From: Oscillospiraceae bacterium
GTDB lineage: Bacteria; Bacillota; Clostridia; Oscillospirales; Ruminococcaceae
Reading direction: 5' to 3'
DNA length: 17,688 bases
Assembly: GCA_016296165.1 (NCBI GenBank)
Contig: JAEDJV010000047.1
Span: 1 to 17,688 of the forward strand
The translations under genes and the position numbers were made by a program. Position 1 is the first letter of the stretch, and the number at the start of each line of letters is the position of its first letter. Below the pieces are notes generated by a model. It saw only the letters and a list, made by a program, of their open reading frames with translations, was not told where the DNA came from and made no database searches. Shown here one piece after another: positions 1 to 6,510 of the stretch.

Positions 1-1
1 A

Positions 2-154
2 ATTATATTTATAGTATCTATCTTAATTTCCAGAGAATTAATGACAATTCCTTTAGTGCTTATTTTTTTAATAATAGAATTGTTGTTCTGTTTTATAATT
101 GCTGGATTATACGAGAAAAGAAATATTGTTTATCTTTTAAAGAAAAAAGCCTAG
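2..154 (+). CDS. C-terminal fragment of a membrane protein, probably the permease partner of the next ABC ATPase
   Basis: An open frame enters from the left edge and stops at TAG 152-154, leaving about 50 residues. They form a strongly hydrophobic stretch (a run such as PLVLIFLIIELLFCFIIAGL) followed by a basic tail ending EKRNIVYLLKKKA. A last transmembrane helix with a short basic cytoplasmic tail of the type EKKNIIKVLKG is, from memory, typical of the bacteriocin-associated integral membrane proteins (DUF1430/TIGR01654-like) paired with lactococcin-972-group ATPases, and the next gene is such an ATPase. That makes a permease the best guess. The start and most of the protein lie outside the window, so the family call is inference. 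Another FtsX-like permease is possible. Confidence 0.5.
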   Translation: MIFIVSILISRELMTIPLVLIFLIIELLFCFIIAGLYEKRNIVYLLKKKA

Positions 155-260
155 TGGAAAAAATGATTTTTTAGTTGTGCAGGCAGTAAAGAACATATAG
201 AGCATAATTATAAATCAACACATTAGTGGTGTATATAACCTGAGAGGAAAAAATTCAAAT

Positions 261-896
261 ATGAATATACTTAAAATAAGAGCATTAAAAAAGAGTTTTG
301 AAAAAAAAATAATCCTTAATAATATATCTTTTGATATTAAACAAGGAGAATTTGTTTGTATATACGGGAAAAGTGGATGTGGAAAAAGTACACTTTTGAA
401 TATAATCGGATTATTGGATTCATTTGATGGCGGAAAAATTGAAATGTTTGGAAAAGATATACATAATCTGTTTGAATATGAGAAACGTAGTCTTATAAGA
501 ACTAAAATAGGGTATTTGTTTCAAAATTTTGCTTTGATAGATACTGAAACTGTCTTATATAATCTTATGATAGCAATGAAATATACAAAGTACACTAAAT
601 CAGAGAAAATAAAAAGAATATCTGATAGTCTTGCAGCAGTTAATCTAAGCGGATATGAAAAAAAACTTATTTATACATTAAGTGGCGGTGAACAGCAACG
701 TGTAGCAGTAGCTCGTCTTATGCTAAAGCCATCTGAGATAATCCTGGCGGATGAACCTACCGGCTCACTTGATTCTGAAAACAGAAATGAGATAATTACT
801 TTGTTAAAAAGACTTAATAATGACGGAAAAACAGTTGTTATTGTATCACATGATGAATATATAGTAAAAATGGCTGACAGGATTATAGAGATTTGA
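261..896 (+). CDS. ABC transporter ATP-binding protein, MacB/LolD-type, lactococcin-972-export-like
   Basis: A 211-residue stand-alone nucleotide-binding subunit with every ATPase motif intact: Walker A GKSGCGKST (36-44), Q-loop Q88, signature LSGGEQQR (140-147), Walker B IILADEP (160-166), D-loop SLD (169-171) and switch H197. The compact length and the signature sequence place it in the MacB/LolD/FtsE class, which works with FtsX-like permeases to export or extract peptides and lipoproteins rather than import sugars. The short form is typical of the putative bacteriocin exporters of the lactococcin 972 group. The preceding gene is the likely permease, 106 bases away. The AGAGG ribosome site (243-247) sits 13 bases before ATG, which is long, but no better in-frame start exists. 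The substrate is unknown. No bacteriocin precursor is visible, but one could lie to the left of the window. Confidence 0.85.
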   Translation: MNILKIRALKKSFEKKIILNNISFDIKQGEFVCIYGKSGCGKSTLLNIIGLLDSFDGGKIEMFGKDIHNLFEYEKRSLIRTKIGYLFQNFALIDTETVLYNLMIAMKYTKYTKSEKIKRISDSLAAVNLSGYEKKLIYTLSGGEQQRVAVARLMLKPSEIILADEPTGSLDSENRNEIITLLKRLNNDGKTVVIVSHDEYIVKMADRIIEI

Positions 897-979
897 ACCT
901 TGAAATTATTTTGTTTTGGGATGAAATAATTAGAAAACCATATGTTATTTGTTATGAAAGAAGATGAATAAATTTACTT

Positions 980-3973
980 ATGAAAAATAAAAATCCGATA
1001 AAAAGTTTTTTTGGTGTTATGATAGTTTTAATATCTATAGGTTTATCTGCATGCAAATCAAATGAAAAAATTCAAAAGAAAAATATAATTTCTGTTACAC
1101 CTTTGGAAAATTCGTTTGTATCTGAGCAGATTGAAGTTCCGGAAAACTCTGAAAATGTATTTTCTGTCAGATACAGCAGGGATAATATTTTTTTTAATGG
1201 ATCCAATCCACGAAATATGGATGGACAATCAATTATAAATATTGTTAATTTAAAGACTAATCAGGTATCAAAAATTTCTGTTGATTCTGAAGTTTCGGGT
1301 TATGTGCATCATCTATCTGCTGAGGAGTATATATATATAGAACATGATACAGAAAATCAATCGGTATTTTTAATAGAAAAAATAGATAGAAAAACAGGCG
1401 AACATATAATAAGTAAAGAAGCAGATTATTTTGATAATGTGTCTGATATGTTTTTTGACAATAACGGAAATATATGTTTGCTCACGAGCAGAGTTACTGT
1501 ATCTGGAAATATTGCCCAGGTACATATTTACTCCCCGAATCTTGAACTGATTGATACTATTGATTTAAACATTAACGGACAGTCTCCTCTAAAAATTAAT
1601 GAATATGCTGATTCATATTATCTTCTTTCTCAAAGTTCAAACGGAATAATACAAATATATGCTTTGAAAAAGGATTATTCTGTAAAGTACAGTACAGAGA
1701 TTTCTGATGCTGCCGAAATATTCTGCGATTCGCTTATCTCTTCAGACGGAGATCTTCTTGTTTTTAGTTCTGAGGAAAACAGCAGGAAATTATATGTTGA
1801 TATAATTGACAGCAATAACGGAAAACCAAAGTCGATGATTGAACTTAATGATATTTCGTGTTATAACATCTGCGGTTCATATGAAAAATATGATTTTATT
1901 TATTCAGATATTGATGGAGTTTATGGCTATATTATAGATAAGGAAACTTCAGAAATAATTATTAAGTCAGATGATGCTGATATGACTAATTTTAAAAGTT
2001 ACTGTTTAAATCAAAATGATTTATCTTTTATTAAATATGAATATTGTAATCCGCTATATACATTTTATCAGTCTGATCTGAACGGAAATATTATTGATAA
2101 GTATACTATAGACCTTTCTGATGAAGAAGAAATTATATGTGATTACTGCATAGCCGGAAACGGTAGACTGGGGTATGTTACCAGTAACGTTCAGACAGGT
2201 ATAATAAAATATTATTGCATAGATGAGTATGGAGATTGCGGGGAAGTTATACTTGAGAATTACTCATTATTTGAATTGATTACAACTGATCAATCCGGGA
2301 ATGTATGTATTGTAGCAACTGATTCTCAAAATGAATGCAGTCATTTAATAGTAATTGATTCCGGGTTAAACATTGTAAAAGATTTGGAGCTTAATGCAGA
2401 GGAAATTATCGGAGTATGTTATAGTAAAGATGGAAATATATATGTTTCGGAGGTATCGTCGGGTAAAAATATTATTTCTTTGATTGATTATAATACGGGC
2501 GAAAAATTAAAAGATATACAAGTAGATGATTATTTTCCGAACAACAGCGAAGGAAAGATAATTAATGGATCTGATGAATATGATTTTTATTATTTTGATA
2601 TGAAATCTGTTTACGGATACTTGTCTCAAACCGGAGAATTTAAAGAAATATTAGACACTGATATATTTGAATACGATATTTTAGATATATATTTTGACAA
2701 TGCTGATACTATGGTGTGTATCGGAAGAGATGTAACATCATCAGAAGAAATAGAAATGCTGCATATTTTTCTTTTAAAAAAATCTGAAGGAGAAATAACG
2801 AAAAAAGAAAAAATACGAACAGCTGTATTCGGAAAAGCAGACAATGATATCAGGTCAATGGTAAAGAAATATAATAAGACAATTACTGATTATTATATTG
2901 ATATTGTTGAATATGATTTTTCAGATATGAGTGACTTTAATGCTGATGTTTTAAATGGAAAAATTCCTGATATTCTGATAACAGGCAGTTATAGTGATAT
3001 GACAAGCTGGATAAAGAATGATTTAACTGAAGATCTTAATGATTATTTCAGAAATGATAATGACATTTCGCTTGATCAGTTCAGTCAGAATATAGTAAGT
3101 TCTTTTGAATCAGGCGGAAAGATTAACTTTATTTTTCCGTCATACAAAATAAACGGACTTATCGGTAAGTCTTCCGATGTTTCGGATGGGGTTGAATGGA
3201 CCGTTGATGAATTCATTTCATGTATGGAGTCAGATCCCAAAGCTGATTTTTGTAATATTTCATCTGAAGAATTAATTGAAAAAATCATTATGTCCAATTT
3301 ATATGGCTTTATAGATTTTGAAAAAAATGAGTGTTGTTTTGATAATCAAAGCTTCATATCATATCTTGATTATATAAAAAAGATTTCAGATTATACAGAT
3401 GAAAAGTATGACTATCCATTTCGTGATAATAACACAACTCTGGATTTTATTGATATAGGAGGATTTAAAGATTTCAATTTAATGGAAAAGGGAGAAATAG
3501 GACAGACTTCTACTTTAAAAGGGACACCTGGAATATATGAAAGCTGTATTACGATTGAACCATCATGTATGATAAGTATTTGTAAAAAGTCTGAATTAAA
3601 ATCACAGTCGTGGGAATTTATTAAATTATTTCTGACAGATGAATATCAGAATTCGCTGACTAAAAGTCAGGAATTTTTTCCGGTAAAAATTTCTTCATTT
3701 AAATCCCTTAAACAAAAACAGACTGCTACAGACAGCGTCAGTTATTATTATTATAAAGACGAAGAAGTACCGATATATGGTATCAGCGATGAGACATTAG
3801 AGAGAATAGTTAGCATTATAGAGTCGGCAAAAAGGATTAAAACTGATGATGAAAAGATAAATGAAATTATTTTTGAAGAAATAAATGATTTATTATATGG
3901 CAGTCTGAAATCATCAGAGGTATCGAAAAAACTTCAAAGCAGAATATCTTTATATTTGTCTGAATGCAAATGA
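980..3973 (+). CDS. Giant surface lipoprotein: propeller-like N-terminal part plus extracellular solute-binding-like C-terminal part
   Basis: 997 residues. A signal peptide (basic residues 2-8, hydrophobic core 10-22) ends in lipobox LSAC with lipidated C25. Residues about 45-605 are beta-rich and carry recurring blade-like segments of the form D-x-x-G-N/D-hydrophobic (DNNGNICLL, SSDGDLLVF, DQSGNVCIV, SKDGNIYVS), which suggests a beta-propeller. From about 610 to 995 the sequence resembles a family 1 solute-binding protein: KKYNK, then NGKIPDILI near 658-666 and KSQSWEFIKLFL near 874. It is paralogous to the lipoprotein encoded at 11554-14487 over both halves, and both end in a similar SLYLSE/SLMLSE helix. 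It follows the exporter-type ATPase by 83 bases with no terminator between, so co-transcription is possible. The ribosome site is weak (AAAGAAG about 16 bases upstream). Ligand binding without a cognate sugar permease nearby suggests sensing or scavenging. The function is not known. Confidence 0.75.
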   Translation: MKNKNPIKSFFGVMIVLISIGLSACKSNEKIQKKNIISVTPLENSFVSEQIEVPENSENVFSVRYSRDNIFFNGSNPRNMDGQSIINIVNLKTNQVSKISVDSEVSGYVHHLSAEEYIYIEHDTENQSVFLIEKIDRKTGEHIISKEADYFDNVSDMFFDNNGNICLLTSRVTVSGNIAQVHIYSPNLELIDTIDLNINGQSPLKINEYADSYYLLSQSSNGIIQIYALKKDYSVKYSTEISDAAEIFCDSLISSDGDLLVFSSEENSRKLYVDIIDSNNGKPKSMIELNDISCYNICGSYEKYDFIYSDIDGVYGYIIDKETSEIIIKSDDADMTNFKSYCLNQNDLSFIKYEYCNPLYTFYQSDLNGNIIDKYTIDLSDEEEIICDYCIAGNGRLGYVTSNVQTGIIKYYCIDEYGDCGEVILENYSLFELITTDQSGNVCIVATDSQNECSHLIVIDSGLNIVKDLELNAEEIIGVCYSKDGNIYVSEVSSGKNIISLIDYNTGEKLKDIQVDDYFPNNSEGKIINGSDEYDFYYFDMKSVYGYLSQTGEFKEILDTDIFEYDILDIYFDNADTMVCIGRDVTSSEEIEMLHIFLLKKSEGEITKKEKIRTAVFGKADNDIRSMVKKYNKTITDYYIDIVEYDFSDMSDFNADVLNGKIPDILITGSYSDMTSWIKNDLTEDLNDYFRNDNDISLDQFSQNIVSSFESGGKINFIFPSYKINGLIGKSSDVSDGVEWTVDEFISCMESDPKADFCNISSEELIEKIIMSNLYGFIDFEKNECCFDNQSFISYLDYIKKISDYTDEKYDYPFRDNNTTLDFIDIGGFKDFNLMEKGEIGQTSTLKGTPGIYESCITIEPSCMISICKKSELKSQSWEFIKLFLTDEYQNSLTKSQEFFPVKISSFKSLKQKQTATDSVSYYYYKDEEVPIYGISDETLERIVSIIESAKRIKTDDEKINEIIFEEINDLLYGSLKSSEVSKKLQSRISLYLSECK

Positions 3974-3976
3974 TAT

Positions 3977-4010
3977 AATAAGGATGCAGGAAATCCTGCA
4001 TCCTTATTTT
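3977..4010 (+). terminator. Rho-independent terminator after the first giant lipoprotein
   Basis: A perfect 14-bp stem (3977-3990 with 3995-4008; core AAGGATGCAGG/CCTGCATCCTT) with an AAAT loop and a short T-rich tail begins three bases after the lipoprotein stop codon. It closes the AT-rich left block. Confidence 0.9.
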
Positions 4011-4202
4011 GTAATGTGTCGGGCATGACACACAGCATGAACCCGCTTCTTTCTCCCTGCTTTGTACGGACGAATACAGTTCTCTGCACGTTATGCCACC
4101 ATAATTTTATATCTAAAAACATTTCAAAAATTTTTGGGAAAAGTTGTCAGGTAATATTGAAATTTTCAATTTGCAATAGCTAAAATTTATGGTATAATAT
4201 CA
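4011..4202. other. Spacer with a hairpin and no recognised gene
   Basis: 190 bases lie between the terminator and the next gene. The first 100 bases (4011-4110) look richer in G and C than the flanks. They start with an inverted repeat TGTGTC (4015-4020)/GACACA (4027-4032) around a GGGCAT loop. A 62-codon reading frame on the minus strand crosses this part but runs into the terminator and the lipoprotein gene and has no ribosome site, so it is not called. From 4110 onward the sequence is AT-rich and holds the promoter of the next gene. Confidence 0.5.
4156..4198 (+). promoter_or_regulatory. Sigma-A-type promoter of the AAA/PD-(D/E)XK gene with an adjacent palindrome
   Basis: The -35 box is TTGCAA (4171-4176), followed by a 16-base spacer and TATAAT (4193-4198) with an extended TGG just before it. 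Directly upstream is a 15-bp palindrome, ATTGAAA-T-TTTCAAT (4156-4170), that abuts the -35 box and could be an operator. Transcription should start near 4205, which excludes the upstream ATG at 4203 as the translation start. Confidence 0.7.
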
Positions 4203-4206
4203 ATGG

Positions 4207-4213
4207 AAAGGGG
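4207..4213 (+). promoter_or_regulatory. Ribosome binding site deciding the start at 4224
   Basis: AAAGGGG lies 10 bases before ATG 4224. It lies inside the reading frame that would open at ATG 4203 and so supports the downstream start. Confidence 0.7.
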
Positions 4214-4223
4214 TGTGTGCTAT

Positions 4224-5822
4224 ATGGGAAAGTATGTAAATCCAGACAATAAAGCGTTTGCAATTATAGCGAGCGATGAATCCTATGTCGATAAAACCGG
4301 ATTAATTGAGTTCACAAATAACAGAATCGGAAGAATTCGTCCGCTCATCTGCTTCAGCAGACCACGCCGTTTCGGAAAATCCATTGCGGCACATATGCTG
4401 ACGGCATATTACAGCAAGGGCTGTGATTCGAGAGAAATCTTTTCGAACCTGAAAATTGCGGGGCTGCCGATGTTTGAAAATGAACTGAACAGAAATACGG
4501 TTATATTTCTGGATGTGCAATGGCTGAAAAATGTTGCCCTGGAGCAAGGCAGGACGGATCAGATTGTGTCCTTTATGCAGGCAAAGGTAATTGAGGAATT
4601 GCTCGAAATTTATCCGGATGAAATAGAGAAAGATGAAAAGTCACTAGCGAATGCTCTATTCAGTATTTACAATGCTACAAAAGAGCAGTTTATTGTCATT
4701 ATCGATGAGTGGGACTGTCTGTTTCGGGAAACGAAAGAAAATCAATCTTTACAGGAAGAATATGTCACATTTCTGAGAGCAATGTTCAAAGGTGCAGCAT
4801 CCGATACTTTCATCAAGCTCGCCTACATTACAGGTATCCTGCCTATCAAGAAATACGGCACACAGTCGGCATTGAATAATTTCAGAGAGTATACGATGGT
4901 TAGTCCCGGTAAGCTTGCAGAGTACGTAGGTTTTACAGAAGATGAAGTAAAGTCCTTGTGTGAACGTTATGATATGGATTTTGAGGAGTGTAAGCGATGG
5001 TATGATGGTTATTCTTTCAATCACATGGAATCTGTTTATAGTCCCAATTCTGTGATGAATGCAATCGACAATGGTGAATTTGGCAGCTACTGGACGAAAA
5101 CGGAAACCTATGAATCGCTGCGGTTTTATATTGATACAAATTTTGACGAGGTCAGAACGGCAATTGTTACGATGCTCGCAGGTGAAATGGTTGAGATCGA
5201 CCCCGAAACGTTCCAGAATGATATGGTGAATATTCACAATCGTGACGATGTACTGACACTACTTGTGCATCTGGGTTATCTTGCGTATAATGGCAATGAA
5301 AAATCCGTCTATATCCCAAATGAAGAAGTTCGCGCAGAGTTCATCCGAGCGACCAAAAACAGCTCACGTGAAGAACTTTCCAGAGTTATCAGAAACTCTG
5401 ATGACTTGCTGAAAGCTACCCTTCGCATGGATGGCGAAGAAGTCGCACAGCGAATTGAGATGGCACATCAGTATTATGCAAATGCAAAATTCTACAACAA
5501 CGAACAGGCACTGCGAATGGTCATCATGCTTGCCTATGTGAGCAGAGTGGATGATTACTGCGATTTTCAGGAACTTCCAGGCGGTAAAGGATATGCGGAT
5601 ATTCTGTTCTTTCCAAAGAAAAAATCCTGTAAGCCTGCACTTCTGATTGAGCTGAAATGGAATCATTTCAGTGGTGGGGCAATCGAGCAGATCAAGGAAA
5701 ATGGTTACTGCGATGCGATTTCGGGCTATGGCGGGGATATTCTTCTTGTTGGAATCAACTATGATGAAAAAGAGAAGAAGCATAGTTGTAAGATTGAGAG
5801 GTTTGAGTATAACTCGGATTGA
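4224..5822 (+). CDS. AAA-ATPase-like protein with C-terminal PD-(D/E)XK nuclease-fold domain
   Basis: 532 residues from ATG 4224. This start is preferred over ATG 4203 because the promoter places the transcript start near 4205, and AAAGGGG (4207-4213) lies 10 bases upstream. The N-terminal half is an AAA-ATPase-like domain (PF09820 type): the family's unusual P-loop SRPRRFGKS (45-53), Walker B FIVIIDEWD (156-164), and the conserved RWYDGY near 258-263. The C-terminal part is the PDDEXK_9/DUF1703 type, with the putative metal site in GYADILF (D459) and IELKW (E476 and K478). All expected active residues are present, so it appears intact. These genes occur in many copies in gut Firmicutes and Bacteroidetes, and their role is unproven; defence or mobile-element functions have been guessed. 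Codon use looks more GC-rich than in the preceding genes, which hints at separate ancestry. It is monocistronic, with its own promoter and downstream hairpins. Confidence 0.88.
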   Translation: MGKYVNPDNKAFAIIASDESYVDKTGLIEFTNNRIGRIRPLICFSRPRRFGKSIAAHMLTAYYSKGCDSREIFSNLKIAGLPMFENELNRNTVIFLDVQWLKNVALEQGRTDQIVSFMQAKVIEELLEIYPDEIEKDEKSLANALFSIYNATKEQFIVIIDEWDCLFRETKENQSLQEEYVTFLRAMFKGAASDTFIKLAYITGILPIKKYGTQSALNNFREYTMVSPGKLAEYVGFTEDEVKSLCERYDMDFEECKRWYDGYSFNHMESVYSPNSVMNAIDNGEFGSYWTKTETYESLRFYIDTNFDEVRTAIVTMLAGEMVEIDPETFQNDMVNIHNRDDVLTLLVHLGYLAYNGNEKSVYIPNEEVRAEFIRATKNSSREELSRVIRNSDDLLKATLRMDGEEVAQRIEMAHQYYANAKFYNNEQALRMVIMLAYVSRVDDYCDFQELPGGKGYADILFFPKKKSCKPALLIELKWNHFSGGAIEQIKENGYCDAISGYGGDILLVGINYDEKEKKHSCKIERFEYNSD

Positions 5823-5885
5823 TGGTAAACGCATTATTACAATTAAAAAAAGATTATAAAAATGCAGAATTCATAATTGAATCAT

Positions 5886-5920
5886 AGGCTAATTTAGATT
5901 TCTAAGATTAGCCTGTTGAT
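5886..5920 (+). terminator. Hairpin downstream of the AAA/PD-(D/E)XK gene, possible terminator
   Basis: AGGCTAATTTAG (5886-5897) pairs with CTAA-g-ATTAGCCT (5902-5914) across an ATTT loop, giving a 12-bp stem with one bulged G. The tail GTTGATTTT is only moderately T-rich. It is also the centre of a larger inverted repeat, so it may be part of a structured RNA rather than a plain terminator. Confidence 0.5.
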
Positions 5921-5976
5921 TTTAAAGTGAACTCTGCGTATTCAGGATATTTATTAAAATTGAATATATACATAGC

Positions 5977-6003
5977 AGCTAAGAGTAAAATCTTAGCTTT
6001 TTT
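5977..6003 (+). terminator. Rho-independent terminator
   Basis: AGCTAAGA (5977-5984), loop GTAAAA and TCTTAGCT (5991-5998) lead into a run of six T (5998-6003). It is a classic terminator, yet it stands 155 bases after the nearest plus-strand stop codon, behind another hairpin. It therefore backs up the first hairpin or ends a small transcript. Confidence 0.85.
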
Positions 6004-6124
6004 GATGTCCGAAGACCATAATTAAGATAAAAATTAATAAAAAGAAGAAATTACAAGTTATGGTATTTGCGTTTCTGTCAGATACAACCAGATAATGAAG
6101 AAGATAAAAAATGTGATGAAAAAA

Positions 6125-6154
6125 TAACTGCGTGGTCTTAAGACTACGCAGTTA
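6125..6154 (-). terminator. Terminator of the tRNA-Thr gene
   Basis: On the minus strand, TAACTGCGTAGTC, loop TTAA and GACCACGCAGTTA form a 13-bp stem with one G-U pair, followed by ATTTTTTC. It lies 16 bases beyond the tRNA 3' end. Confidence 0.88.
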
Positions 6155-6170
6155 TATACTTGGCGATAAA

Positions 6171-6242
6171 GCTTGTGACGTGACTCGAACACGCGACCTG
6201 CTCATTACGAATGAGCTGCACTACCAACTGTGCTACACAAGC
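6171..6242 (-). tRNA. tRNA-Thr, anticodon CGU
   Basis: 72 bases on the minus strand fold into a full cloverleaf: acceptor GCTTGTG/CACAAGC, D-stem GCAC/GTGC with AGTTGGTA loop, anticodon stem GCTCA/TGAGC with loop TTCGTAA (anticodon CGT, reading ACG), variable loop AGGTC, and T-arm GCGTG-TTCGAGT-CACGT with one G-U pair. The 3' CCA is not encoded and must be added by the CCA enzyme. The gene stands alone with its own promoter and terminator. CGU is the minor isoacceptor that spares the UGU tRNA from reading ACG. Confidence 0.95.
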
Positions 6243-6295
6243 ATATATTAAATTTTCGTGATTTATTATCCGTCAAAAATCATATCACAATAGAT

Positions 6296-6324
6296 ATTGT
6301 ACCATAAACAGCGATAATCGTCAA
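6296..6324 (-). promoter_or_regulatory. Promoter of tRNA-Thr
   Basis: Read on the minus strand: TTGACG (6319-6324), a 17-base spacer, and TACAAT (6296-6301) preceded by TGG. This is close to the sigma-A consensus with ideal spacing. It predicts a leader of about 47 bases before the mature tRNA. The -35 box is one arm of the inverted repeat CGTCAA-N6-TTGACG (6319-6336). Confidence 0.8.
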
Positions 6325-6383
6325 GCTGTTTTGACGAAATTAATAAATTTACTGAAAATTTTTTTAAAAAATATATTTTCAAA

Positions 6384-6412
6384 TTGTATTTCAGAAAAAT
6401 CTGTGATATAAT
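6384..6412 (+). promoter_or_regulatory. Promoter of the signal-peptidase-like gene
   Basis: TTGTAT (6384-6389), a 17-base spacer and TATAAT (6407-6412) with extended TGA before it. It diverges from the tRNA promoter. The predicted leader of about 90 bases contains CTTATG (6431-6436)/CATAAG (6453-6458), an inverted repeat that could fold. Confidence 0.7.
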
Positions 6413-6510
6413 TATAAATATACGTTTTTTCTTATGGAAAAGTATATGTCCGCATAAGCGAAATAATTCACGATACATAATAAAAAATATTAGAAGAAAG
6501 AAGGATTCTT

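Larger units (their letters stand above)
5823..6124. other. Non-coding spacer with nested inverted repeats; no gene seen
   Basis: 300 bases without a supportable gene. It contains a long imperfect stem GCAGAATTCA (5864-5873)/TGAACTCTGC (5928-5937, one mismatch) that encloses the strong hairpin listed separately at 5886-5914. A second terminator follows at 5977-6003. From 6004 to 6124 there is only AT-rich sequence without a clear signal. Confidence 0.6.

Noticed and set aside
904..931. Inverted repeat AATTATTT/AAATAATT after the ABC ATPase gene, as a terminator
   Set aside because: The 8-bp stem is all A-T with a 12-base loop and no T-run, so it is unlikely to end transcription.
3934..4122. 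62-codon minus-strand frame between the lipoprotein and the AAA gene
   Set aside because: It crosses the terminator stem and the 3' end of the lipoprotein gene and lacks a ribosome site. The underlying spacer is reported instead as a possible repeat.
4749..5237. 162-codon open frame on the minus strand inside the AAA/PD-(D/E)XK gene
   Set aside because: It is fully antisense to a gene with intact family motifs, has no ribosome site and no recognisable domain. It is a shadow frame.
5364..5834. 156-codon open frame on the minus strand over the nuclease domain
   Set aside because: Antisense to the PD-(D/E)XK region. Its Ile/Phe/Leu-rich content mirrors the coding strand, and there is no start signal.
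6056..6124. Short open frame (encoding LRFCQIQPDNEEDKK) before the tRNA terminator, possible gene remnant
   Set aside because: No start codon with a ribosome site and no recognisable family. Too short to separate from chance.
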